A DNA stretch of 64,000 bases, taken from contig NZ_CAJHAJ010000003.1 of assembly GCF_904846345.1 (NCBI RefSeq), forward strand, positions 1 through 64,000, in the 5' to 3' direction. The translations under genes and the position numbers were made by a program. Below, piece after piece: positions 1 through 7,903 of this stretch; within the stretch, counting starts at the first letter, position 1, and each line of letters opens with the position of its first letter. The notes beneath the pieces were generated by a model. It ran no database searches, was not told the origin of the DNA, and saw only the letters and a program-made list of their open reading frames with translations. This stretch comes from Psychrobacter maritimus (lineage in GTDB: Bacteria; Pseudomonadota; Gammaproteobacteria; Pseudomonadales; Moraxellaceae).

Positions 1-127
1 TTCATGACTATATGCATTATTATAATCATGAGCGTATTCAACTTAAATTAAAAGGACTGAGTCCTGTGCAATACAGAACTCAGTCCTTGGGGTAAACTAA
101 ACCGTCCAACATTTGGGGGTCAGTTCA
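1..127 (+). mobile_element. Right end of an IS3-family (IS150-group) insertion sequence, cut by the window edge
   Basis: The end of a transposase reading frame is followed 32 bp later by a terminus that reads, on the opposite strand, TGAACTGACCCCCAAATGTT. That TG-starting, GACCCC-containing end is typical of the IS150 group of IS3 elements. The outer boundary is placed at 127, where the terminal CA dinucleotide lies. The other end and any target duplication are outside the window, so completeness cannot be judged. The family call is from recall of terminal sequences and the transposase tail. Confidence 0.75.
3..95 (+). CDS. IS3-family transposase OrfB, C-terminal 30 residues only (partial)
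   Basis: Reading from position 3 gives a tail with the motif YYNHERIQLKLKGLSPVQYR and a TAA stop at 93-95. The pattern Y-x-N-x-x-R-x-x-x-x-L-x-G-L-S-P-V-x-Y-R is the usual end of the DDE integrase-type OrfB of IS3 (IS150 group) elements, just after the catalytic glutamate region. The last 13 codons contain an inverted repeat (AAGGACTGAGT at 52-62 against ACTCAGTCCTT at 78-88), so the transcript end can fold into a hairpin. Only the tail is in the window. Confidence 0.75.
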   Translation, partial: HDYMHYYNHERIQLKLKGLSPVQYRTQSLG

Positions 128-366
128 CTAGTTATAATTAGCTGCTGGGTTTTTTTATTATCTCCGCGCTTTAAATGCCCAATAAAAGCCATATAAACTA
201 CTTATCTATAGTCACAAGCGTTCACTCAAAGTCATTTATTTTAAAGGGATGGGCGTTATACTAAAGGACGAATTTTCATTTTATTAGCAATAAAGTGAAT
301 AAAACATATCGTTAATACGTCACTGGTTTGCTAGTGGAAGGACAGGAAAGCGGTCAAGGAAGATAA

Positions 367-1149
367 ATGAGTTTATGTCATATCGTACGCTTGGATGGGT
401 ATATTCAAAGTAGCTATCTCGCGGTTTATCCAGATAAATTGATGCTATTAGACGGCGGCTGTCGTCCTGATGTGGCGCTGGTGCTGGGTTATATTAAAAA
501 TACTCTTAAGCGCCCAATCAGCGATTTAAAAGTAGTGGTCGTCACCCATATGCATCCAGATCATGCGGGCGGCGCGCACAAACTGCGTACGGCAACTGGC
601 TGCTTGATCGTCTCTGCTGCGAAAGAGACCCAGTGGTACAGCGGTGTTGGCGGGCATGTTATGCATTTGATCGATTTGGGTCTGGCTCACTATGTGGCCA
701 AGCGTCAAGGACGTACTTTTAAAAGGCTGTGGTATCCTGCGCACTTGCAACCTGATTTGACGGTTGGCGATGGTGATACGATACCCCAGTTTGACGATTG
801 GCAAGTACTTGAGACGCCCGGGCATACGGATCGTGATTTATCTTTGTTTCATCTGCCAAGCCGTCAGGTATATACCGCTGATTTAATCATCAAGCTGCGC
901 CATAAATTTGTCGCGCCATTCCCTATTTATGATCCTAAAGTTTATATTCAGTCGCTACAAAAGGTAAAAGATTTAAAACCGTCAAATGTCATGATGGCGC
1001 ATGGTTGTGAGCTGGATATTGATGCCGCTACTTTTGACAAGCTGATTGCCCAAGCGCCTAAGCATCGGCGGACCATTAAAGATACCATTAAGCATAAATT
1101 GCTTTGGCGACAAAATGACGGTTTTAGCCTTCGTAAGCGTAAACGTTAA
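367..1149 (+). CDS. MBL-fold metallo-hydrolase
   Basis: This 260-residue protein has the metallo-beta-lactamase metal-binding motif THMHPDHAGG (His61, His63, Asp65, His66), a later ETPGHTDRD segment with the third-site histidine near 152, an Asp in TADLI near 172, and a terminal MAHG histidine near 212. Together these give a full set of zinc/iron ligands, so the enzyme is probably active. The substrate is not evident; the fold covers glyoxalase II, lactonases, RNases and quorum-quenching enzymes. There is no signal peptide, so it should be cytoplasmic. The ATG is preceded by AAGGA at about 8 nt. It stands alone between an IS end and convergent tRNA genes, without an operon partner. Confidence 0.85.
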   Translation: MSLCHIVRLDGYIQSSYLAVYPDKLMLLDGGCRPDVALVLGYIKNTLKRPISDLKVVVVTHMHPDHAGGAHKLRTATGCLIVSAAKETQWYSGVGGHVMHLIDLGLAHYVAKRQGRTFKRLWYPAHLQPDLTVGDGDTIPQFDDWQVLETPGHTDRDLSLFHLPSRQVYTADLIIKLRHKFVAPFPIYDPKVYIQSLQKVKDLKPSNVMMAHGCELDIDAATFDKLIAQAPKHRRTIKDTIKHKLLWRQNDGFSLRKRKR

Positions 1150-1210
1150 AAGCTAAAACGTTTACGCTATAAACTACAGCTTTAATAAAACATTTAGCCA
1201 AAAAAAGCAT

Positions 1211-1242
1211 AAAAAAAAGCCCAATCATTAAATGACTGGGCC
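1211..1242 (-). terminator. Rho-independent terminator after tRNA-Lys
   Basis: On the minus strand, GCCCAGTCAT (1232-1241) pairs with ATGATTGGGC (1219-1228) across a 3-nt loop and is followed by eight T residues. It lies 11 bp past the 3' end of the second tRNA-Lys and would end the tRNA transcript. Confidence 0.85.
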
Positions 1243-1252
1243 TTTCTAAATA

Positions 1253-1328
1253 TGGTGGGCCGACCGCGACTCGAACGCGGGACCAATTGATTAAAAGTCA
1301 ACTGCTCTACCAACTGAGCTATCGGCCC
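1253..1328 (-). tRNA. tRNA-Lys (UUU), downstream copy
   Basis: The 76-nt minus-strand sequence begins GGGCCGATAGCTCAGTTGGT and ends with an encoded CCA. The anticodon loop CTTTTAA carries TTT, so it reads AAA/AAG as lysine. D-arm (GCTCAGTTGGTAGAGC), T-arm (GCGTTCGAGTCGC) and a 7-bp acceptor stem are all intact. It is identical to the copy at 1490-1565 and is followed by a strong terminator. Confidence 0.97.
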
Positions 1329-1489
1329 TGAAGAGTGTATAAAAAAAGCACTGCTTTTTTAACTCTGCAAGAGAATTTACATTTTCGTAAATTCTGTAAA
1401 GCATTCTAAAAGAAAGCTTCTTAAAACGTTTAAACTTATTACGCTACTACCGGATAGGGTAGCATACATGATAAGGGTAATACTTAAGA

Positions 1490-1565
1490 TGGTGGGCCGA
1501 CCGCGACTCGAACGCGGGACCAATTGATTAAAAGTCAACTGCTCTACCAACTGAGCTATCGGCCC
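1490..1565 (-). tRNA. tRNA-Lys (UUU), upstream copy
   Basis: This is base-for-base the same 76-nt gene as the copy at 1253-1328, with anticodon TTT and encoded CCA. Only 161 bp separate the two and no terminator-like structure with a T-run is obvious between them, so they are probably processed from one transcript starting near 1755. Confidence 0.97.
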
Positions 1566-1944
1566 TGAGAAGCGTTAAAAAATTGCATGACAATTTTGGC
1601 TTCGCAAGATAAATCTCCTTAAAGGGAAATTTATTAAAACCAGACATCAAAAGCAATGTCCTAAAGCTTCATTTCTTTATCTATTCATGAATCAATATCA
1701 AAAGAGACAATAAGCTTGTTTACCCGTTTAGATTATTTGTATCTCTAAACGTGAGAGCACATTATATATATAATTATGACAATTACAACCCCGAATGTTA
1801 AAAAAAGTGCAAATCCGTGCAAATTAATCATATTTTTTTAAATTTAAGGATTAATTGGCTTTTAGAGACTTTAAAAACCTATTAATAGGGCGTTTTCAAC
1901 TTTGTTTTTTGACGTTTACCTTTAGCGTTAGTCGTAAAACTATT
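1566..1944. other. AT-rich spacer between macB and the tRNA-Lys pair
   Basis: No credible gene is seen in this 379-bp stretch. It carries the candidate tRNA promoter (1761-1788) and a short A/T-flanked stem CCTATTAATAGG at 1878-1889 followed on the minus strand by five T, which could be a weak terminator for macB. Confidence 0.5.
1761..1788 (-). promoter_or_regulatory. Candidate sigma70 promoter for the tRNA-Lys genes
   Basis: On the minus strand, TTGTAA (-35, 1783-1788) is separated by 16 bp from a perfect TATAAT (-10, 1761-1766). The tRNA genes start 195 bp downstream, which would give a long 5' leader for processing. The call rests on motif match only. Confidence 0.4.
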
Positions 1945-3939
1945 CTAATCTCTAGACAATGCTTCTACTGGATCTAACTTGGCGGCATTGCGTGCCGGCA
2001 AAAATCCAAACACAACCCCAATAAGCGTTGAGCAAACAAAGGCGGCAATAATGGACGTCGATGAGTAAATAACTTTAAAGCTATCGCCGCCGACACGGTT
2101 AATCAGCTCACCGATAGCAAATGCCAGTCCAATACCCAATAAGCCCCCTAAAATACAGACTAAAACGGCTTCAATCAGAAACTGCTGCATGATATCGCTT
2201 TGACGGGCACCGACGGCCATACGTACGCCAATCTCATTGGTGCGCTCGGTCACTGATACCAGCATGATATTCATTACGCCAATCCCGCCGACAATTAACG
2301 AGATAATAGCGATAGAAGATATTAATAACGTCATAGCAGCTGTGGTAGATTCAATGGTTTGACGGATAGAGTCGGAGTTACGGATGCGAAAATCATCGGT
2401 GCCATGACGGCCAGTCATTAGCTCAGCGATGGCAGACTCAGCGGCAGCAGAGGAGATGTTATTGTCAATCAGCGCGACAAAGCTCTCAATATAGGCACTA
2501 CCTATCAGCCGCGACATCATGGTGGTATAGGGCATATATAACGTGGGCGAATCAACGCTGCGACGAAAGCCCCCATCGTTTGGCTCTAAAACCCCAATCA
2601 CACGCCCAGGGACGCTACCTATTAGTAAGACTTCGCCAATCGGATTGGCATTGTCAGGAAAAAAGGTTTTATTGGCATTATCATCGATAATGATATCTTG
2701 GGTACGGCGCAAGATGCTTTGTTCATCGAAGCCTTGACCTAGTGCCAGCTTTTCACCGCTGACATCAAGATAATCTTTACCGACGCCGCTGATGCTAGCG
2801 GCTTCTTGGATATTACGATAGCGCACGTTCATATTGCTATTGAGCTGCGGGCTGACACTGACCACATAAGGCTGGTCAGCGACCGCTTGGGCGTCTTGTG
2901 GGGTTAGATTGTCATCGTTGTACTGCCGCCTAGGGTCGCCGTAGGGATAGCCGTCGGTAACAGTAATGGTATTAGTACCTAAGGAGCTGATATTGGATAA
3001 TATCTGCGCTTGAGAGCCTTTGCCAAGGCCAACTACTGATACCACCGAGGCAATACCAATGATAATCCCTAACATCGTCAATAAAGTGCGCATTTTATGG
3101 GCGCGCATGGCAAGTAAGGACATTTTAAAGGCTTCAAATAAGCGGTCGATAAAGCTGCTAAAGGCGCTTTTACGGTGCTTATCTATCATCGCCGCTGGCT
3201 GGGCTTCTGCTTGCTGATAATCTTCGTTTTTATAATCAGCGATGATATAACCGTCTTTGATTTCAATGACGCGCTCAGCTTGGGCAGCAAGGCTAGGGTC
3301 GTGGGTGACCATAATAATGGTATGACCTTGCGCGTTTAAATCTTTGAGGATTTGTACGACATCTTCGCCGGATTTGCTATCTAGCGCGCCTGTTGGCTCA
3401 TCGGCTAAGATGATATCACCGCCATTCATTAGCGCCCTTGCGATAGAGACACGCTGCTGCTGACCGCCTGATAACTGGCTTGGGCGATTATTGACCTTGT
3501 CCGCCAACCCTAAATCTGACAATAGCTTTTCGGCACGCTCACTGCGCGCTTGCCCATCCATCCCTGCGTAAACAGCCGGTACAGATACGTTGTCGCGGGC
3601 ATTGATATCGCCCAATAAATGATAGCGCTGAAAAATAAAACCAAAGTGCTCACGGCGCAGTTTTGCCAGCTCATCTGCATCTAGGCGGCTGACCGATTGA
3701 CCAAATATTTTATAATCGCCCGCAGTTGCTTGATCTAAGCAGCCCAAGATATTCATCAAGGTTGATTTGCCTGAGCCTGATTGTCCGATGATAGCGACCA
3801 TTTCGCCTTGATTGATGGTCAAATTGATATCGTGCAAGACGCGAATGGTCTGCTCGCCAGCTTTGAACTCTCTAATCAGTCCTTTGACTTCCATCAACGG
3901 CGTATCAGTTACATTAGAAGTTAGGTCTTGGTTGCTCAT
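1945..3939 (-). CDS. macB: MacB, ATP-binding/permease subunit of the MacAB tripartite efflux pump
   Basis: The 664-residue protein has an N-terminal ABC ATPase with Walker A GQSGSGKST (52-60), signature LSGGQQQR (156-163) and Walker B ILADEP (177-182). A first membrane helix follows near 285-305, then a large periplasmic domain, and three C-terminal helices with the MacB/FtsX motif NEIGVRMAVGAR. This is the full-length non-canonical MacB layout. Known MacAB-TolC pumps export macrolides, haem precursors, enterotoxin or lipopeptides; the substrate here is unknown. The start ATG has AGGAT 7 nt upstream. It lies 104 bp after macA on the same strand, so the two are probably co-transcribed. No tolC homologue is in the window. 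Confidence 0.93.
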   Translation of the reverse strand: MSNQDLTSNVTDTPLMEVKGLIREFKAGEQTIRVLHDINLTINQGEMVAIIGQSGSGKSTLMNILGCLDQATAGDYKIFGQSVSRLDADELAKLRREHFGFIFQRYHLLGDINARDNVSVPAVYAGMDGQARSERAEKLLSDLGLADKVNNRPSQLSGGQQQRVSIARALMNGGDIILADEPTGALDSKSGEDVVQILKDLNAQGHTIIMVTHDPSLAAQAERVIEIKDGYIIADYKNEDYQQAEAQPAAMIDKHRKSAFSSFIDRLFEAFKMSLLAMRAHKMRTLLTMLGIIIGIASVVSVVGLGKGSQAQILSNISSLGTNTITVTDGYPYGDPRRQYNDDNLTPQDAQAVADQPYVVSVSPQLNSNMNVRYRNIQEAASISGVGKDYLDVSGEKLALGQGFDEQSILRRTQDIIIDDNANKTFFPDNANPIGEVLLIGSVPGRVIGVLEPNDGGFRRSVDSPTLYMPYTTMMSRLIGSAYIESFVALIDNNISSAAAESAIAELMTGRHGTDDFRIRNSDSIRQTIESTTAAMTLLISSIAIISLIVGGIGVMNIMLVSVTERTNEIGVRMAVGARQSDIMQQFLIEAVLVCILGGLLGIGLAFAIGELINRVGGDSFKVIYSSTSIIAAFVCSTLIGVVFGFLPARNAAKLDPVEALSRD

Positions 3940-4043
3940 TTGCTATCCTGCTTATCTCAAATCTCAAGTCATTATCAAAGCCAAAGCTGATGTTTTGCTA
4001 GCGACGATTTTATTTACAGCGGTTTTCTAGCACCTTTTAAATA

Positions 4044-5429
4044 TTAAAACGGTCGACCGCCTCTGCCACCTTTACTGCCTTTGCCGCTATCCGGTCCTTC
4101 TTCGCTTAATATAACCTCATCGCCTTTATTAAGACCGCTTAAGATTTCAGCATTGACGCGGTTATTGATACCGACTTTAACGGTTTGCTCGACCACTTCG
4201 CCATCGGCTTTAAGTACACGCACCATGGCCATGGTTGCAGCCGAGTCATTGTTAGCATTCTTGTTGGCAGTATTATTAGCAGTGAGTGACTCTTTTTTAT
4301 CCTTGCTGGATTTTTTAGATTTACCGGCAGGCTGCAGGGCAGCAGAGGGGATAAGTAGCGCGTCTTTTGCTTGATTAATAACGATATACACTTGCGCGGT
4401 CATATCGATGCGAAAGCGGCGCTCGGTATTGGGCACTTCGATATAACCGACATAGTAGATGGCGGCATCGGTTGAGCTGGTATCGCTGATTTTCTCAGGA
4501 GCCGGTTCAATGGCTTTAAGGGTCGCATCATACTTTTGGTCGGGATTACCAATGATATTAAAATAGACGGGCAAGCCTGCTTTGACGTTAATGACGTCGG
4601 CTTCAGAGATTTGCGCATTGATACGCACGGTCGATAAATCGGCTAAGGTAACAATGGTCGGTGCAGTTTGATTGGCGTTGACCGTTGTCCCTTGCTCAGT
4701 GGTTACCGATACTACCGTCCCTGACATCGGCGCGCGAATGGTGGTATAGCTTAAATCCTCCTGCGCGGTGCTGACGTTGGTTTGAGACTTACGTAATGCC
4801 GCCTGTTGGCTATTGATATTCGCCTCGGTGGTCGCTATTGCGGCTTTTGCTGTCTCGATAGCAGCGCGCGCATTAGCGACCGATGCCTGAGCGGTGGTAA
4901 CCTTTGTCGCTTGCGTATCATAATCCTGCTGCGATATCGCATCGATAGCCAGTAAGCCTTGTAGGCGCGAGAAGTCTGCTTGTGCTTGTCTCAGCTCAGC
5001 TTGACGGCTGGCAAGATCTGCTTGCGCACTTTTTAGGCTCGCTTGCCGACTCAACGACTCGGCACGGGCACTTTGTAATGCCGCTTCACTTTGCTCAAGG
5101 CTCGCTTGTTCATTGCTTAAATTATTCTTTTGGGTAACCTGATCAATCTGCGCAATTAAATCGCCTTTTTGCACTTCATCACCGACTTCAACAAACAGCC
5201 GCGTCACTTCACCCGAGACCTGCGCACCCACATCTACGGTATTTAACGCCTTAACTTTACCGGAGGCCATGACGTTATTTTCGATATCGCCAATCTCAGC
5301 GGTCGCTGTTAGATAGTTAGGTGTGGTTTCTTTTGGTTTAAAGGTTTTATAGGCCAAAGCCCCTAAAGCTATGATGACGAGGGCAATAATGCCCCATTTA
5401 ATAGCAGACTTTTTGCTCATTTTGCGCAT
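4044..5429 (-). CDS. macA: MacA, periplasmic adaptor of the MacAB efflux pump
   Basis: The 461-residue protein starts with a basic segment and one membrane helix (about residues 10-28), then a biotinyl/lipoyl half-motif (VGAQVSGEVTRLFVEVGDEV), a long alpha-hairpin of Ala/Gln/Ser-rich coiled coil (about 95-215), a second lipoyl half (IRAPMSGTVVSV) and a beta-barrel. This is the RND/MacA adaptor order. A Ser/Lys/Asn-rich insert near 375-395 and a Gly-rich tail (GKGSKGGRGGRPF) are less common and may be disordered. It precedes macB, the normal order. An internal ATG at codon 4 is an equally good start; neither has a strong ribosome binding site. Confidence 0.92.
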   Translation of the reverse strand: MRKMSKKSAIKWGIIALVIIALGALAYKTFKPKETTPNYLTATAEIGDIENNVMASGKVKALNTVDVGAQVSGEVTRLFVEVGDEVQKGDLIAQIDQVTQKNNLSNEQASLEQSEAALQSARAESLSRQASLKSAQADLASRQAELRQAQADFSRLQGLLAIDAISQQDYDTQATKVTTAQASVANARAAIETAKAAIATTEANINSQQAALRKSQTNVSTAQEDLSYTTIRAPMSGTVVSVTTEQGTTVNANQTAPTIVTLADLSTVRINAQISEADVINVKAGLPVYFNIIGNPDQKYDATLKAIEPAPEKISDTSSTDAAIYYVGYIEVPNTERRFRIDMTAQVYIVINQAKDALLIPSAALQPAGKSKKSSKDKKESLTANNTANKNANNDSAATMAMVRVLKADGEVVEQTVKVGINNRVNAEILSGLNKGDEVILSEEGPDSGKGSKGGRGGRPF

Positions 5430-5788
5430 GACAACAATCCAATCACAGTTAAATCAAGTGTAGCTATAGTAGAGGCTTGCTGGACAAAAGGGAATGGCAA
5501 TTAGTTTGCGAAACGTTAAGAGGAGAAATAGTGGTAGTAATAATGCGACAAATTACAGACAAAAAAATAACCCTATAAAGAGGGCTAAATAAGAAAACGT
5601 GATGTTTTATTTTTAATAAGTTACGCCGTAGAGTTAATAATAAATAAAAGAAATACATTAGATTATGACGCGGGACAGGAATATGTTTTTTTTGCTTGCT
5701 GTGCCTACGCCGACAGAGGCTGCAAAAAACTCATTCCTATCCCGCTATCTGCTTTTTTATTGAAATCTGTATATGGTTGCCTGATCAT
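5430..5788. other. Intergenic region between holA and macA, holding a nested repeat
   Basis: Apart from the hairpin-borne repeat at 5670-5745 nothing gene-like is supported. A 64-codon open frame at 5464-5658 (minus) is hydrophobic but has no ribosome binding site and no recognisable family. Confidence 0.5.
5670..5745 (+). repeat. Dispersed 30-nt core inside a long inverted repeat (copy A)
   Basis: The core GCTTGCTGTGCCTACGCCGA plus CAGAGGCTGC (5694-5723) matches the reverse strand at 37242-37271 in 29 of 30 positions. It sits in the loop of an inverted repeat: arm 5670-5693 (GCGGGACAGGAATATG then T-run) pairs with arm 5724-5745 (A-run then CTCATTCCTATCCCGC). The arms of copy B have a different sequence but the same geometry. 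It lies 3' of holA and 5' of macA. Confidence 0.75.
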
Positions 5789-6883
5789 TTAATGTGCTTG
5801 AAATAACCTTCGCCCTGATAGTTCAAGCGCTGCTTGCAGTAATAACTCCCATGCTGGCTGGCGCACTAAGCCTTTAATCGCTTGATCACACTTATAAAGC
5901 AGAGCAGGCCATGCAGCAGTTTGAGCTTTTGAGTGGCGGCGGCAGGCTTGTTGGTATAAGCCTTGTTTGCTACGCCAAATGCCAAGCGCTTGCGGGTCTT
6001 GTCCGTCCATTAACTGCATAATCTGCCGCATGTCTTTACTAATCGCCCATAAAACCAATGTGGTTGGCTCATCAGTCGCTTTCAGCTGAAAAATAATTTT
6101 AGCAACTTGGGCGCTATTGCCAGCAAGCATCGCATCGGATAAATCAAATACACTGAACTGGGCATCACTGACCAATGCCGCTTGCAAGTCATTAATATCT
6201 AATGCCACGTTTGTCATAGGCGGGCTAGAATTATTATCAAGATTTGCACTATGGCTATTATGACTATCACTGCTACTATTTGCCATCAATTGCGGCGCAA
6301 ATAAATACGATAGCCGCCATAAGGTTTGATAAGCACTGAGCAAATGATGCTCGGTATGTGACATCAGTAGCTGCCAAGCTTCTTGCGACAGTGTTAAGCC
6401 AAACTGCTGGGCTTGTATCTGCAATAACTGCTGACGTTGTTGCTCGTTATACAAATTGCAGTCGATAACGTGACCATATTGCGCAAATGGTGCAAACCAT
6501 TTGCTGCTTTGGGCGCGTTTATCCTGCTTTGGCGTGAGCCATAACAAGCTATGACTATGAGCACCTGTCTGTGCATCGACGGCAAAACGTTCTAGCTCGG
6601 CAATAACGGCTTTATCAGGTTTATGGTTACCCGTGACAATCAACGCACTGGCATCATCGAATAAAGACTGACTGCCAAGCTCTGACAATACTTCCTGCCA
6701 GCTCTTTACTGACACCAGCTCGATACGTTTAATGGCGTAATTCTGCGCGCGCCAATGCGGACGCAGCGCATCGATAAGCCATTGACTGAGTAAAGGCTCA
6801 TCACCGTGTGCCAGCCACAAGCCTGCTACTGCAACGGAAGGTTGTAGTAGTTTTGGATAAGCTTGTATAAAAGTATCTTGCAT
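5789..6883 (-). CDS. holA: DNA polymerase III subunit delta (HolA)
   Basis: The protein resembles the delta subunit of the clamp loader, which opens the beta clamp during DnaX-complex loading. It shows an N-terminal segment with LAHGDEPLL where bacterial HolA has L-x-G-x-[DE]-P-L-L, followed by divergent helical domains and a C-terminal Leu/Ala-rich domain ending WELLLQAALELSG. With the start at 6883 (MQDTFIQAYP) it has 364 residues, near the usual length of about 340-350. An in-frame ATG at 6988 would add 35 residues unlike the family and falls in a perfect palindrome, so the shorter form is preferred, though neither start has a clear ribosome binding site. A Ser/Asn-rich insert near residue 200 is unusual. 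It follows lptE, the same neighbour as in E. coli. Confidence 0.85.
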   Translation of the reverse strand: MQDTFIQAYPKLLQPSVAVAGLWLAHGDEPLLSQWLIDALRPHWRAQNYAIKRIELVSVKSWQEVLSELGSQSLFDDASALIVTGNHKPDKAVIAELERFAVDAQTGAHSHSLLWLTPKQDKRAQSSKWFAPFAQYGHVIDCNLYNEQQRQQLLQIQAQQFGLTLSQEAWQLLMSHTEHHLLSAYQTLWRLSYLFAPQLMANSSSDSHNSHSANLDNNSSPPMTNVALDINDLQAALVSDAQFSVFDLSDAMLAGNSAQVAKIIFQLKATDEPTTLVLWAISKDMRQIMQLMDGQDPQALGIWRSKQGLYQQACRRHSKAQTAAWPALLYKCDQAIKGLVRQPAWELLLQAALELSGRRLFQAH

Positions 6884-6985
6884 AGACGAAGAAGGACACA
6901 AGGTTATGAATAGGGAAGTAAAGCTGCCTTTATCTAAAAAAGCATTTAAATCAAAGCGTTTAAATATAGCCAGCTTTAGTAAGGT

Positions 6986-7016
6986 CATGTTTTAACAATG
7001 ATATTGTTAAAACATG
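6986..7016. repeat. Perfect 14-bp palindrome between lptE and holA
   Basis: CATGTTTTAACAAT (6986-6999) is followed after 3 nt by its exact complement ATTGTTAAAACATG (7003-7016). No T-run follows on either strand, so it is not a standard terminator. It could be an operator or a processing/attenuation hairpin between the two genes. Confidence 0.6.
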
Positions 7017-7043
7017 AACGTTTAAAAATGAAAAACAGCAACC

Positions 7044-7763
7044 TTAAGATTGCGGTACGATAACAGCAGTAGATACTGAGCCTTTACCATTTTGCGTAGC
7101 GGGTTTGGCGCTATTAGGAGCAATCTTAGGCAGCGCAATCGCCACATATTGATCGGTAATACGGCGCGCTAAGCTGTCGTAAAGCCAGTCACGAATTTGC
7201 TCGCCCTGCTGATCATCAGTACTCACCGATGCCTCATTATATTGATAGCTGCGCTCAACTTGGATAGGGTTGGTCAGTGTCACAGGTTTACCATTCTCTA
7301 CGCTTTGATAGCTGACATCAGCTGACATCACCAAGCGGATTTCTGTCAAGACACCAACCAGCTCATAACGCTTAAAACGGACATTATTAACCGTAATTGC
7401 AGCAATGGTTTCTGCGCCTACTTTTTGGTTATTGCTGGCCACATCGGCCAAGGTCATATTATCAATAACCTCAACGCCCAATGATTGTAGACGCCGTGTT
7501 AGGGGGCGTTTCAATGGAAATGAGGTGCGATTGTCTTCGATAATTACCGCTGTTTTAGCAACATCAAATAGCATGGGTGCATCATAGCCGCGTAGCTGAA
7601 AACCGCAGCCACTGAGACTGGCACCTGCACCCAATACCGCAAACATTGGCAAAGCTGTCAGTAGCGCTGTTAGCAGTTTTTGGGTGCCTGATTTACGAAT
7701 CATGCTGCTTTTTCCGTCTGATTCTGCTTGATGTGCCTGCAAAGCTCGGTGCTTATACGACAT
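7044..7763 (-). CDS. lptE: LptE, LPS-assembly outer-membrane lipoprotein
   Basis: The protein carries a lipoprotein signal ending at LSGC (Cys53) followed by GFQLRGYD, the hallmark start of mature LptE (GFxLRG). LptE plugs the LptD barrel and helps insert lipopolysaccharide into the outer leaflet. Length (239) is somewhat above the usual 190-ish because of a long n-region and a C-terminal Ser/Thr/Asn-rich tail. The start at 7763 is supported by AAGGA 8 nt upstream; a second ATG at codon 21 would give a more ordinary signal peptide but has a weaker site. It lies between leuS and holA as in many gammaproteobacteria. Confidence 0.9.
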   Translation of the reverse strand: MSYKHRALQAHQAESDGKSSMIRKSGTQKLLTALLTALPMFAVLGAGASLSGCGFQLRGYDAPMLFDVAKTAVIIEDNRTSFPLKRPLTRRLQSLGVEVIDNMTLADVASNNQKVGAETIAAITVNNVRFKRYELVGVLTEIRLVMSADVSYQSVENGKPVTLTNPIQVERSYQYNEASVSTDDQQGEQIRDWLYDSLARRITDQYVAIALPKIAPNSAKPATQNGKGSVSTAVIVPQS

Positions 7764-7793
7764 AATCGCTATCCTTATTTTGATAAGAAGACC

Positions 7794-7900
7794 TAAAACG
7801 CAATGTCTAAAATGCTGGGTTTAAAACACTAGGTTTGAGAACGCCGCATTCAAAAGCGCAACGTCTAAAAACCCAGTTTTTGAAAACATAACGTTGAAAA
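7794..7900 (-). repeat. Run of degenerate 14-16-nt units starting with TTTT
   Basis: Read on the minus strand, the leuS-lptE spacer breaks into about eight units that each begin TTTT (or TTCT): for example TTTTCAACGTTATG, TTTTCAAAAACTGGG, TTTTTAGACGTTGCGC, TTTTGAATGCGGCG, TTTTAAACCCAGCA and TTTTAGACATTGCG. Units 3 and 7 share TTTTAGACrTTGCG. The run starts right after the leuS stop and ends before the lptE ribosome binding site. Confidence 0.55.
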
Positions 7901-7903
7901 GGT

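Noticed and set aside
5464-5658. 64-codon hydrophobic open frame on the minus strand between holA and macA
   Set aside because: No ribosome binding site, no family resemblance, and a composition expected from AT-rich DNA.
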